Shown here: piece after piece, positions 28,138-37,188 of the stretch
Layout of the letters: each line of letters starts with the position of its first letter
How positions within the stretch are numbered: position 1 is the first letter of the stretch
Assembly (NCBI RefSeq): GCF_002218195.1
Contig: NZ_CP022336.1
Span: 372,001 to 436,000 of the forward strand
DNA length: 64,000 nt
Source of the DNA: Sphingorhabdus sp. SMR4y
GTDB taxonomy: Bacteria; Pseudomonadota; Alphaproteobacteria; Sphingomonadales; Sphingomonadaceae
Direction: 5' to 3'
The notes under the pieces: generated by a model
Databases searched by the model: none
Told to the model about the DNA's origin: nothing
What the model saw: only the letters and a program-made list of their open reading frames with translations
Made by a program: the position numbers and the translations under genes

Positions 28138-29328
28138 ATGACGCTTGCCAACGCTCACCCGATCTTTGTCGGCCTGAAGAAAAACCTCAGCTATCTGGCA
28201 CAACTCAACATTGAAGATGAAGAGCATCACAAGCTGATGGAGGCGCGAACGATCATCAGGAAAGCGTTGCGTGACGCATCATCAAGACTAGAAAATGAAA
28301 AACGCTTCTGGCGTGACTCGACTGTTTTCGCGGCGGCAAAACAAGTCGCCGAAACAGTAGCGGTCAAATTTCTGATGCAAGGCAGCTTCGCATATCGAAC
28401 ATTAAACTCGCCCGCTAAGCCGAACTGCCAAGAAATCGATCTTGATGACGGTATGTATGTACCCGTTCGATTTATGCAGGACAGCCATCCGGCTTTGGCA
28501 GCTGGATCCCTTTTCACATTTGTTGAGGAAACGTTGAGCCCAGTATGCAATGAAAATGGGTGGGAGCTTGACAGTTCAAAGAACACCTGCGCGCGTGTTC
28601 GACTTTGGAAAGGGGCACATGTTGATATTCCGATTTATTCGGTCCCTGAAGACAAGTATCGGTTGATGAAGAGTGCAATCGCTGATGCGCGGATGGCGTC
28701 GATATCTTTTACGGCCGACAAGTTCCCATCAATGGCCGCGATACCAACCAATTTGGTGATGCTGGCGCAGCGTGATGGGAAATGGATTCAGTCTGATCCC
28801 AAGCAGCTTCACGATTGGGTGGAAGCCCGCTCTGCGCGCTATGGACCAGTCTTTCGCCGTCTTTGCAGGTTCTTCAAAGGATGGCGCGATCATACATGGG
28901 AAAATTCGCCACTGTCATCGATCTGCTTGATGTGCGCGATAGACGCTGCCTTGATTGAACTCGGCGGCAATCCGGTTGATGACCGCGATGATATGCAAAT
29001 TATGGAAGTGGCCAAGCTTCTCCCTGACATTTTCCGAGGAGAGATCAACAACCCGGTCGTCGAGGGGAGTTGTCTCAACGGCTGGAGCGATGCTGATCGA
29101 AACGAAATATTAAAGTCAACCGAAGCGCTTGCCGATGAAATGGAGGGCGCGCTCGAACGTACAGGCCATCCCGATATCGTGATTGATCACCTTCGAAACG
29201 TCTTTGGTCGCCGTATTCCGAACCGTCCTGATATTATTACGATTGCCAATGATACTGCATCAAGCGTTCGCGCTTTTCCGGCAGCAACTGTTCCAACACC
29301 CAAAATTATCAATTCCAACTCAGGGTGA
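28138..29328 (+). CDS. CBASS CD-NTase (DncV-like nucleotidyltransferase)
   Basis: A 396-residue cyclic-oligonucleotide synthase. The nucleotidyltransferase core has Gly82-Ser83 (MQGSFAYRT), the metal-binding acids Asp101/Asp103 (QEIDLDDGMY) and a third acid in HVDIPIY. The pattern NTCARVRLWKGAHVDIPIYSVPEDKY closely recalls Vibrio DncV (clade A), whose product is 3',3'-cGAMP; the product here is not proven. The protein ends in a terminal glycine (INSNSG), as needed for conjugation by Cap2. I chose the ATG at 28138 (GAGG upstream) over the TTG at 28132. One-base overlap with cap2. Confidence 0.92.
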   Translation: MTLANAHPIFVGLKKNLSYLAQLNIEDEEHHKLMEARTIIRKALRDASSRLENEKRFWRDSTVFAAAKQVAETVAVKFLMQGSFAYRTLNSPAKPNCQEIDLDDGMYVPVRFMQDSHPALAAGSLFTFVEETLSPVCNENGWELDSSKNTCARVRLWKGAHVDIPIYSVPEDKYRLMKSAIADARMASISFTADKFPSMAAIPTNLVMLAQRDGKWIQSDPKQLHDWVEARSARYGPVFRRLCRFFKGWRDHTWENSPLSSICLMCAIDAALIELGGNPVDDRDDMQIMEVAKLLPDIFRGEINNPVVEGSCLNGWSDADRNEILKSTEALADEMEGALERTGHPDIVIDHLRNVFGRRIPNRPDIITIANDTASSVRAFPAATVPTPKIINSNSG

Positions 29329-31007
29329 TGAACCGGCGAGAGGCGCTGGGTAAGATTAACGCAACGCTAAAGGAACAAGGCTTCAGCGAAAAATCAGCGA
29401 TTGTACTAGAATTCGAAGGACGGATAAGCGTTCATGGCAAACCAATCGATGTTGCGATTGAAATTCCTGACATTACATTTGTTAAACTTCCCAAAGTGAA
29501 ATTGAAGGACCCGGCGCAACTCGACCCGGAAATCGTGGGGCATCTTTTTAACCGGGGCGACGGCGATTCAGGTATCTGCTATGCATCTGCTGTGGGACTA
29601 CCCCTCGATATCTATGACCCGGGTGGATCGGTCTTACGCGTGCTAGAGCAAGCGAAAGTGGCAATGGAGGTTAATTACAAAGGCCGCGGTGTTGCAGAGG
29701 TCGCAGCTGAATATCAGGACTACTGGCGCGATGGTATTGAGTCATTTCGAATTCTGATCAAACGACCAACGAGTGATACTGCGACCCTCAAAACTAACTT
29801 TTATCGATTCAAAGCGAAAGGGATGACGCCGTTTTTGGGGTTACGAGATGTTGCGGAGTTTGGCGGCTTTTCGGCTGAAGAATTTTCCCATGGCCTACTC
29901 ATTTTTAGCAATGAACCGCTTTCTCCCGTTGGAAAAATCAAGGTGCCACTCACACTTGAGCAATTTGAAATCTGGTTCCGAGGCCAACCTGGCTTCACGG
30001 ACGCCGAGTATAGCCAAGCATTCGCTGCACTGGCAGCACGCAACATTGTGGCGATAGACGCACCAAATTGCGTTTTGGGCGTCCGGCTGGATTTTCCAAG
30101 GGGACTAGAAATAGCCCTAAACACGATAAAAACTAGGAAGGCGAAGATCCCGGAGTTGATTGCCAATCGCAAATCAGAAATAAATCTAACGCGTTTTGGT
30201 GGCTTTTGGTGTGATCAAAAGACTTTGGCCGAAAGGAATCTTGTAGGTATGAACACTTTGGCTGGGAAAAAGATTGCTCTAATTGGATGTGGTACACTCG
30301 GGAGCCATCTGGCCAAATTTCTTGTCCAAAGCGGGGCCGGGTTTGATGCTCCGTTATACCTTTTTGATGGTCAAGGGCTATCAGCAGGCAACGTCGGTCG
30401 CCACTACCTTGGTATTGGACAAATAGACAAAGCTAAAGCAGAAGCCCTGTGTGATGAATTGAAGCGGTTTCATCCGGATATCGACGTTCGTGCGATTTGC
30501 CGAGACGTATTCGATGACTGGAATACGGCAAAAGATTGCGACTTGATTATTGATGCGACCGGAGACTGGAATACCCAAAATGCTGTCAATGAAGCCTTTC
30601 TGAACGGCGAAGACGTCAAAGCTGAGGCGGTCTTATATAGCTGGATTTGTGGAAACGGAGCGGCCGCCCAAGGTTTCCTGAGCATCGTTGGCGATGGTTA
30701 TTGTTTTCGCTGTCTCCGCCCGGATGCGGGCAAGAATTGGCGCTATACTGCTCTCAAGCCCAAATATGAGGAAATTATTGAGGAGGCTACTTGCGGGGAC
30801 GGTGCATATTATCCTTATTCGGTAGCTGCACCGGCAATCGCCGCAGGACTATCTACCGAAATGATATTGGGATGGGCAAATGGTAAGCCCGGATCACGGC
30901 TTAAGACAATCGTGATTGATCATGAACGGGGCGCAGAGCGGCAGCCCACAACACCTTCGCCTGCTGCGGCCTGCCCAGCCTGCGCTGCGAGGGATAGTGA
31001 TGATTGA
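29328..31007 (+). CDS. cap2: CBASS Cap2, E2-E1 ubiquitin-transfer-like fusion
   Basis: A 559-residue protein with an N-terminal E2-like domain (candidate catalytic Cys84 in GDSGICYASAVG) and a C-terminal ThiF/E1 adenylation domain (KKIALIGCGTLGSHLAKFLVQSG near residue 316, LYLFDGQGLSAGNVGRH). The candidate E1 catalytic cysteine is in EEATCGDGAYYPYS near residue 487, and a CPAC motif lies at the C-terminus. In known type II CBASS, Cap2 attaches the CD-NTase C-terminal glycine to cell targets and primes it for signalling. The ATG shares a base with the CD-NTase stop. Confidence 0.92.
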   Translation: MNRREALGKINATLKEQGFSEKSAIVLEFEGRISVHGKPIDVAIEIPDITFVKLPKVKLKDPAQLDPEIVGHLFNRGDGDSGICYASAVGLPLDIYDPGGSVLRVLEQAKVAMEVNYKGRGVAEVAAEYQDYWRDGIESFRILIKRPTSDTATLKTNFYRFKAKGMTPFLGLRDVAEFGGFSAEEFSHGLLIFSNEPLSPVGKIKVPLTLEQFEIWFRGQPGFTDAEYSQAFAALAARNIVAIDAPNCVLGVRLDFPRGLEIALNTIKTRKAKIPELIANRKSEINLTRFGGFWCDQKTLAERNLVGMNTLAGKKIALIGCGTLGSHLAKFLVQSGAGFDAPLYLFDGQGLSAGNVGRHYLGIGQIDKAKAEALCDELKRFHPDIDVRAICRDVFDDWNTAKDCDLIIDATGDWNTQNAVNEAFLNGEDVKAEAVLYSWICGNGAAAQGFLSIVGDGYCFRCLRPDAGKNWRYTALKPKYEEIIEEATCGDGAYYPYSVAAPAIAAGLSTEMILGWANGKPGSRLKTIVIDHERGAERQPTTPSPAAACPACAARDSDD

Positions 31008-31467
31008 TGGCGTTTTGTTCGATCACCAAGTTTTGGAAATTATGCTGAAAGCGACACGGCGCTATTCGCCCTTAGAAGCGGGTGGTTTGTTGCTGGGATT
31101 TCGAAAAGGGCGGCATCTCCATGTCATTGAGGCTACCACCCCTTATGCATGGGACAGCCAGAGCAGAGTTTCGTTCATACGTTCACCCAAAGCACATCGA
31201 ATGCGTGCGCTACGACTTTGGAAAGAGTCACATAAGCGCGTAGATTGGCTTGGCGAATGGCATAGTCATCCGGGTTTTTCTCCAAACCCGTCGGGTATTG
31301 ATAATAGGAACTGGAAACAGCTTGTAAGGCATCACAAAGCACCAATGGTGTTTCCGATTTGCAACGGACGAACAACGGCTATTTGGCTTCAGCAATCAGT
31401 TAGATTTCGGCCTATTCGCTTCGAATTCACTCATCAAGACGCAAATGGTCAGCTGTTCGCTTCCTGA
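31000..31467 (+). CDS. cap3: CBASS Cap3, JAMM isopeptidase
   Basis: A 155-residue MPN/JAMM metalloprotease. The zinc and catalytic residues are all present: Glu26 (PLEAGGLLLGF) and HSHP with Ser98 and Asp101 (GEWHSHPGFSPNPSGID). Cap3 removes CD-NTase conjugates made by Cap2. I chose MIDGVLFDH as start, which overlaps cap2 by eight bases and begins right at the fold. The last gene of the CBASS operon; a 275-base spacer separates it from the HXS operon. Confidence 0.92.
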   Translation: MIDGVLFDHQVLEIMLKATRRYSPLEAGGLLLGFRKGRHLHVIEATTPYAWDSQSRVSFIRSPKAHRMRALRLWKESHKRVDWLGEWHSHPGFSPNPSGIDNRNWKQLVRHHKAPMVFPICNGRTTAIWLQQSVRFRPIRFEFTHQDANGQLFAS

Positions 31468-31742
31468 CTTCTCGTTTCAGAAACATCTTCGAATAAGGAA
31501 GGTCTAAACAGGGCTCTAGCGCTGTGTAAGTCCCAGACTTTTCGTTTGTTGATCAAAGATTTGGGAGTTGACGAAGGTGGAAGATCAATTGGCAAATATC
31601 GACATTAAAATGCACAGATCAGGATCAAGATCTGCCCGGAAAAAACCGACGGAGTTACATGCTGCCGATTGACCGAGTTGTATTATTAAATTGAACAGTT
31701 ACAGTCGGTTTCTTTGTAGTTCGTTAGGGGTGGATTCTTGGA

Positions 31743-33155
31743 ATGGAGGAATTGGACGGTCTTCCGAATTTAAGATCGCGCACAGTTTCCGATCGTCACA
31801 TTTTTGCAAATGAAGAAGGTCGTTTTTTTAAAGGTCAACATGACCTGCTGAGCCGGATCGGTAGCAATGAGTTATCTGATCAGGAACTGAAGTTCCTGCA
31901 AAAGCGACATCTTATAAAAAGCAGTAAGTTGGTAAAGCATGCGTCGCTATTCGCTCAGGCACGTCGCAAGACAAACGTTGAAGGTTTGGAATATCTTATT
32001 TTGGTCCCCACGTTACGTTGTAACCTCGCTTGCAGCTATTGTCAGGTTTCGCGGGCCAATGAGAATGCCGAAGGCTATGATTGGGATGAAGCGACACTCG
32101 GACAAATAACTGGCTTGATCAAACAGTTTTCAGGGCGGTCACTCAAGATCGAGTTTCAGGGCGGTGAACCCACATTGAGACCGGATCTTATAAGTGCAGT
32201 CCTAGACGCAGGATCACATATTCCCGACATGACAGCCGTGATATGTACCAATTTGCAGCGACTTGATGAAGAAATCTTGACTATTTTCAATAGAGAGAAT
32301 GTACAAATTAGCACGTCGTTGGATGGTTCGTTAATTACTCACAAGGCTCAAAGAACTCAAGATGATGCATCCACTTCACAATTCGAAAGAAACTTGAGTT
32401 TAGTTCTCAAGCGATATGGCCCAGGCAAAATTTCCGCGTTACCAACTGTCAATCCGAATGATCCTCCCGAGATTGATAGCCTTGTAGAGGCATTCGTTTC
32501 GCGCGGTTTTACGAGCATTTATCTGCGACCAATCAACTATCAAGGCTTTGCCAGAAAACAACACCCGGAATCCATCGAACAATCAGGTCATTGGGGTGCG
32601 TATTATTCAAAATTCATCCACAGGCTCATTGCGAGAAATTGGGACAATCGCGATCAAGTGATTGAAGAGACTTATTTCAGTCATTGTTTGAATCGAATTT
32701 TCAAGCCAGGCCTTGATAGACATGTGGACCTGCGTAGCCCCAATCCCGTCGGCGTAGATTATATTGTCGTTGATTTTGATGGCAAGATTTACCCAACAGA
32801 TGAGGCTCGCATGCTTTCACGATCGGGGATTATTGATTTGACCATAGGCGATATAGCTACCGGCTGGGATTCTCCAGAACGACGAGCACTCAACGAAGCA
32901 TCGACAAATGCAGATGATCCAGATTGTCAAAATTGCGTCTACCAGCCCTATTGTGGACGCGACATAATCGACGATATTTCAAGATATGGCCGGATCGACC
33001 TACGCAGACACGAGACAAACTTCTGCAAGCGCCACATGAGTATTTTCGATTTGGCTTTTTCTCTGATTTATTCAAATGAAGATGCAGTCCAATATTCGTT
33101 GCGTCACTGGCTAGGGTTGAGTGGAGATTCAATTACATTGGGCGAGTCAATATGA
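31743..33155 (+). CDS. hxsB: HxsB, radical SAM maturase of the His-Xaa-Ser system
   Basis: A 470-residue radical SAM enzyme. The 4Fe-4S/SAM motif is Cys93-x3-Cys97-x2-Cys100 (LRCNLACSYC), followed by the GGEPTLR element. A SPASM-type C-terminal cluster region has DCQNCVYQPYCGRD and a further Cys near FCKRH. It is thought to modify the HxS repeats of HxsA together with HxsC. The start is the ATG at 31743; its ribosome-binding site (GGGGTGG) is rather distant, so a slightly later start is possible. ATGA overlap with hxsC. Confidence 0.88.
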   Translation: MEELDGLPNLRSRTVSDRHIFANEEGRFFKGQHDLLSRIGSNELSDQELKFLQKRHLIKSSKLVKHASLFAQARRKTNVEGLEYLILVPTLRCNLACSYCQVSRANENAEGYDWDEATLGQITGLIKQFSGRSLKIEFQGGEPTLRPDLISAVLDAGSHIPDMTAVICTNLQRLDEEILTIFNRENVQISTSLDGSLITHKAQRTQDDASTSQFERNLSLVLKRYGPGKISALPTVNPNDPPEIDSLVEAFVSRGFTSIYLRPINYQGFARKQHPESIEQSGHWGAYYSKFIHRLIARNWDNRDQVIEETYFSHCLNRIFKPGLDRHVDLRSPNPVGVDYIVVDFDGKIYPTDEARMLSRSGIIDLTIGDIATGWDSPERRALNEASTNADDPDCQNCVYQPYCGRDIIDDISRYGRIDLRRHETNFCKRHMSIFDLAFSLIYSNEDAVQYSLRHWLGLSGDSITLGESI

Positions 33156-34228
33156 TCCCGCTAATGCTTCCCGCAGTTTCGGATGCCGAGAAACCATTCG
33201 TAACTCGATTGTCGAAAAACCGGACAGATTCTCCATGGGAAAGTTGGTGCATCGAAAGTAGCGAGAGTCAATCGGTGTTCAGCGGCGAGAACGGATTGTT
33301 CCAGATCGTTGGACCCGGAATTCAAGACTTGGATGGTGATATCGTAATTGTGACGCCTGCTGCGGGCAATGCAGAGCGCATTATAAGGGCTGGTTCCACT
33401 CAAAATTCACTGTTAGTCACCGAACGCTGTGATCAACTATGTGTGATGTGCTCCCAGCCGCCAAAGAAAACCCATCACGACCGCTTCGGTCTATTTGTTC
33501 AGGCCTGTCTTTTAGCTGACAACGGCATAACAATCGGAATTACCGGCGGGGAACCGACGTTGTATAAACAGGAGGTTTTTCAACTTCTCGAAACGGTGTT
33601 GAAAGCACGTCCGGATTTGAAATTTCATGTCCTTACCAATGGCCAACATTTTGAAACAAGCGACATCAGTCAATTGCGTCAGGAACTGTTCCGAAAGGTT
33701 GTTTGGGGAATCCCGTTATATTCCAATGATGCCGCTGAACATGATGAAATCGTTGCTAAAACAGGAGCGTATGAGCGATTGCATCAGAGTTTTGATACGT
33801 TGCTTTTGTCCGGCGCTAAAATTGAACTTAGAACTGTTGTGCTTCAAACCAATCTCAATTCGTTCCCCGCTCTCGCGCGGCATATTGCAGGCTTGCTGCA
33901 CTTTATCGAGCAATGGTCCGTGATGCAGCTAGAAAATATCGGTTTTGCAAGAAATAGATGGGACTCTCTTTACGTCGACTTTCGTAAGAGTTTCAATCCA
34001 ATTGCCCAATCACTGGATGTCGCTTCTTTATTCGGTATACCAACAAAGCTATTCAACGTGCCGCTTTGTCATTTGCCAGAATTTCATCGCAATTTTGCTG
34101 TAAATTCAATATCTGACTGGAAACAGCGTTTTGGGGAAAAGTGTTTGATGTGCAGCAAGAAGGAAACTTGTTCTGGATTTTTTGAATGGCATCCTGCCGA
34201 AATGCTCGATGAAGTTTCTCCATTATGA
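33152..34228 (+). CDS. hxsC: HxsC, second radical SAM maturase of the His-Xaa-Ser system
   Basis: A 358-residue radical SAM protein with Cys93-x3-Cys97-x2-Cys100 (ERCDQLCVMC), GITGGEPTLY, and a short C-terminal Cys cluster (KCLMCSKKETCSGFFEW). Paired with HxsB in every HXS locus I recall. ATGA overlaps join it to hxsB and hxsA, implying matched production of enzymes and substrate. The chemistry of the pair is not established. Confidence 0.88.
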   Translation: MIPLMLPAVSDAEKPFVTRLSKNRTDSPWESWCIESSESQSVFSGENGLFQIVGPGIQDLDGDIVIVTPAAGNAERIIRAGSTQNSLLVTERCDQLCVMCSQPPKKTHHDRFGLFVQACLLADNGITIGITGGEPTLYKQEVFQLLETVLKARPDLKFHVLTNGQHFETSDISQLRQELFRKVVWGIPLYSNDAAEHDEIVAKTGAYERLHQSFDTLLLSGAKIELRTVVLQTNLNSFPALARHIAGLLHFIEQWSVMQLENIGFARNRWDSLYVDFRKSFNPIAQSLDVASLFGIPTKLFNVPLCHLPEFHRNFAVNSISDWKQRFGEKCLMCSKKETCSGFFEWHPAEMLDEVSPL

Positions 34229-34800
34229 GTAAACGAAAGTTTCTGATTTCCTCGTTGGCAATGGCCGGCATTATGCCTTTTCCAACTGCACAATCTGCTG
34301 CAACTAACAATATCGCTTCCGGTGGAAAAGATCCTGAAGGCGATGCTGTTATCAAGAGGTTTGCACAAGAACATTCTTTCCAGCTAGCACAGCATAGATC
34401 CCACTCAAGCCATTCGTCGCATAGTAGCCATCGGTCCGGGGCCAGCGGTAGGGTTAAGTCTCCAGTATATACACCTCCCCCGATCCGCCGTCCGAAAACG
34501 ACCCCTGCGCCTAAGCCATCGCGCAATACGAGGAGTACGCCGCCAAGTTCGGTGCTTCCTCAATCTCCCGCAATTGCTCCAAATACGTTCTTTAAACCCC
34601 AGGATGACGCGATAAAAAACGTTGTAAGACGCGTTCAGATTGGCCTGAAATCCTATGGATACTATACCGGGTTAATCGACGGAATTGCAGGTTCGGGAAC
34701 TCGCGCTGCGTTGGTTAAATTCCAGACAGACTTTGACCTCAAGGTAACAGGCACAATCACTCCAGAAGTTTTGGATGCATTTAAAATTGTTGCGGAATAG
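34225..34800 (+). CDS. hxsA: HxsA, His-Xaa-Ser repeat substrate protein
   Basis: A 191-residue exported protein: signal peptide (RKFLISSLAMAGIMPFPTAQSA), then five consecutive HxS triplets at residues 57-71 (HRSHSSHSSHSSHRS), a Pro/Arg/Thr-rich linker to about residue 120, and a C-terminal peptidoglycan-binding domain (IGLKSYGYYTGLIDGIAGSGTRAALVKFQ). The repeats are the presumed site of HxsB/HxsC modification. The wall-binding domain would hold the modified segment in the periplasm. The gene overlaps the next by 26 bases. Confidence 0.88.
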   Translation: MSKRKFLISSLAMAGIMPFPTAQSAATNNIASGGKDPEGDAVIKRFAQEHSFQLAQHRSHSSHSSHSSHRSGASGRVKSPVYTPPPIRRPKTTPAPKPSRNTRSTPPSSVLPQSPAIAPNTFFKPQDDAIKNVVRRVQIGLKSYGYYTGLIDGIAGSGTRAALVKFQTDFDLKVTGTITPEVLDAFKIVAE

Positions 34801-35173
34801 AATTACTACTCATTTGATCGTGCTTCTCATTGGTGTCGCAATGGCCTGGGTAGCTATGCCGATTTGGCGTCAGGCAGTGATGTTTGCAAATCAATCGGAA
34901 TATGGAGCGCTTGTGGAAAAATGCGACGTTGCCATGAGAGATCATTTACAAGCGCGGCAACGTAGCGCCCAAAGGTCTTCGGATGATGTTGGCAGCGAAC
35001 TCTATTCAGCTGAAGTTGGATTGCTCATCTGTCAGGACTACGATTTATATCAGAAACGTTTGATGCAGTGGGGTTTGAGGGAAAATGAGTTAGCTAAAAT
35101 GCGATTGTTAGCCGTAGAAGAGCGAAGTACCGATCTGGAAGAAGTTGTCGCAACCCATGAAATTCGATTTTAA
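34775..35173 (+). CDS. Small membrane protein of the HXS operon
   Basis: A 132-residue protein with one N-terminal membrane helix (HLIVLLIGVAMAWVAMPIW) and a soluble helical domain containing LLICQDYDLYQKRLMQWGLRENEL. It seems to correspond to the small His-Xaa-Ser associated family TIGR03982 (from memory, not checked). The topology places the soluble part in the periplasm with HxsA and the MauG-like protein. It overlaps both neighbours, so it is a true operon member. Confidence 0.7.
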   Translation: MHLKLLRNRITTHLIVLLIGVAMAWVAMPIWRQAVMFANQSEYGALVEKCDVAMRDHLQARQRSAQRSSDDVGSELYSAEVGLLICQDYDLYQKRLMQWGLRENELAKMRLLAVEERSTDLEEVVATHEIRF

Positions 35174-36413
35174 GTTACTTTTCTACCTGCTGCTCATTCC
35201 ATTGACCAGCGCTTGTGAACAACAATCATCTGGAAGCTATACTCAAGAAAAAATGGGTCCGGCAACGGACACGCTGAGAATCGAAACTTTGCGGAAAGCC
35301 TCAATTCAAAATGGTTTTGTATCTGTTGGCGCACTGCAATCGAAGACAGATAGTGCCAAACGTAGTATTGGCGGAAAGCTATTTGCTTCAAAAACGCTAA
35401 GTTTAAATGGCAATATTTCTTGCCAGGACTGCCATCTAGATAAATTCGGGTCAGTCGACGGTCTGCCCAATGCAGTTGGTGCAGGTGCATCGGGCGAAGG
35501 CGGTGCTCGAATGGCAAGCGGTGGCCAGATTATTCCGCGCAATGTTTTGCCGCTTTGGGGGCGTGGCGGACCTAACTTTGATACTTTTTTCTGGGATGGC
35601 AAAGTACAATCTGAAAACGGGGTAGTGGTGAGCCAGTTTGGTGATTTTGCTCCATCTTCTGACCCTTTGGTAGTGGCTGTGCACCTCCCTTTTGTAGAGC
35701 TTCGCGAAATGATAGCCGATACCCCGGAGGTTCGTAAAGACCTAGTGACGGAGGATGTTGGATCGGCAGAAGTGGTTTTCAATACACTTGCCGGTAGAGT
35801 CAGACAAGATCCAGACTTGGGCATTCAATTGGCAAAGGCTTACCAAAAACCGTTAGAAAACCTTACCTTTAGTGAAATCGGTGATGCTGTAGCTCAGTTC
35901 ATTCGGCATAATTTCCGAGTTAAGAAAACGAAACTCCATCGGTTTGTATTTGAAAATGGCCCAATCACGCAAAATGAATTGAACGGCGGCATAACTTTCT
36001 ATGGAAGAGGTCGATGTGCATCGTGTCACAACGGCCCGTACTTTTCGGATTTTGATTTCCATTCAATTCCATTTCCTCAATTAGGCTTTGGAAAAAACGG
36101 CTTTGGCAATGATGAGGGGCGTTACAATGTGACGTTTAACCCTTCTGATCGTTTTTTGTTTCGGACGCCACCTCTTTACAACGCGACCAAGACTTCTCCT
36201 TATGGCCATTCCGGATCGCTTCGAACTTTGGATGAGGCAATTGTCGCTCACTTTGATCCACTGAGAGTGGCGAACTTTCAAAAAATGAGCATCCAAGAGC
36301 GATCAAATTTTTACCGAAGAATGAAAGCTGCTCCCGAAGATACTGTCCCAACGACATTATCCGATACTGAGGTCAAAGAACTGGTAGCGTTTATCTCAAT
36401 GCTCGATTTTTGA
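35157..36413 (+). CDS. MauG-like diheme cytochrome c peroxidase, HXS-associated
   Basis: A 418-residue exported protein. The N-terminus looks like a lipoprotein signal with Cys20 (LLLIPLTSAC), though the lipobox is imperfect. Two CxxCH haem sites: Cys89-Cys92-His93 (CQDCH) and CASCH near residue 286. The family includes bacterial cytochrome c peroxidase and MauG, which oxidises protein tryptophans. Position after hxsA points to oxidation of the modified HxsA repeats or of their product. It overlaps the preceding gene by 17 bases. Confidence 0.85.
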   Translation: MKFDFKLLFYLLLIPLTSACEQQSSGSYTQEKMGPATDTLRIETLRKASIQNGFVSVGALQSKTDSAKRSIGGKLFASKTLSLNGNISCQDCHLDKFGSVDGLPNAVGAGASGEGGARMASGGQIIPRNVLPLWGRGGPNFDTFFWDGKVQSENGVVVSQFGDFAPSSDPLVVAVHLPFVELREMIADTPEVRKDLVTEDVGSAEVVFNTLAGRVRQDPDLGIQLAKAYQKPLENLTFSEIGDAVAQFIRHNFRVKKTKLHRFVFENGPITQNELNGGITFYGRGRCASCHNGPYFSDFDFHSIPFPQLGFGKNGFGNDEGRYNVTFNPSDRFLFRTPPLYNATKTSPYGHSGSLRTLDEAIVAHFDPLRVANFQKMSIQERSNFYRRMKAAPEDTVPTTLSDTEVKELVAFISMLDF

Positions 36414-36553
36414 AATAGCATACATCCCACCTGCGAGATTAAAGCAATTTTTGAACCAGGTTACAAAGCGGCCAGCCGATAATCATCCAGGCGAAGAAGC
36501 AAACTTCCGTGCTAAACAATAAATTTGCCATTCTTGTTTGCAAGGAGACCCGA

Positions 36554-36988
36554 CTATCCATCACAGCGGTGCGTCTTCCAATATTTGTCCCATCGCAGCG
36601 CCCAACCACCTTTAGTCATCGCACACGAAAGATCTCCAGATTTGGGTGATATGCACCAGGCAGCGGTTCGAGAACCCCCTGCGCGACCATCGGAACGGCA
36701 AATCATCTTGGGACCGGACACCAGGATATGTCCTTCTCTTGATTTTCCGGTGGGTTTTCCCACCAGTTTTACTAGTGCATCCCTTGCGGCAATAGCGCTC
36801 GACTCGGGGCAAGGATGACCGCTTGTGCAAGAACCATCCATCTCACGCGCAGCGATGCCAGACAATCTCACTCTAGGTCCTTCCGCACACCAGATAGGTC
36901 CATCACCGTCCCAGACACGGATGGGCGTACATTCAAAGGTTTCGCCAGCCGCGACGATGCTTGCGCCAAGTAAAAGTAGTTCAATCAA
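36554..36988 (-). CDS. Thermonuclease-like secreted protein
   Basis: A 144-residue protein with a short signal-like start (MIELLLLGASIVAAG) and an SNase-like fold: FECTPIRVWDGDGPIWCAEGPRVRLSGIAAREMDG, several Cys, and a C-terminal GWALRWDKYW. Similar small nuclease-like proteins accompany tra regions on alphaproteobacterial plasmids. Some SNase catalytic arginines are hard to place, so activity is uncertain. It is oriented toward the HXS operon. Confidence 0.7.
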   Translation of the reverse strand: MIELLLLGASIVAAGETFECTPIRVWDGDGPIWCAEGPRVRLSGIAAREMDGSCTSGHPCPESSAIAARDALVKLVGKPTGKSREGHILVSGPKMICRSDGRAGGSRTAAWCISPKSGDLSCAMTKGGWALRWDKYWKTHRCDG

Positions 36989-37188
36989 TTCCAGATGTCT
37001 CCGTCGCGGTGCTCAATGGCAGGTAAGTTTCTGGATAATGAGGCGTTCGGCCACAAACTCAAGTCTCATTATGTTGTTGGCCGCTTTTGCACAGTGCTTT
37101 TTCAAAATGACTATCCTCTCGTTTTCGGTTATGCTGAAGAGAAGAGGGGGCTTGGTCCTTACCGAACCAAGAACTTGGAGTAGGAAAA

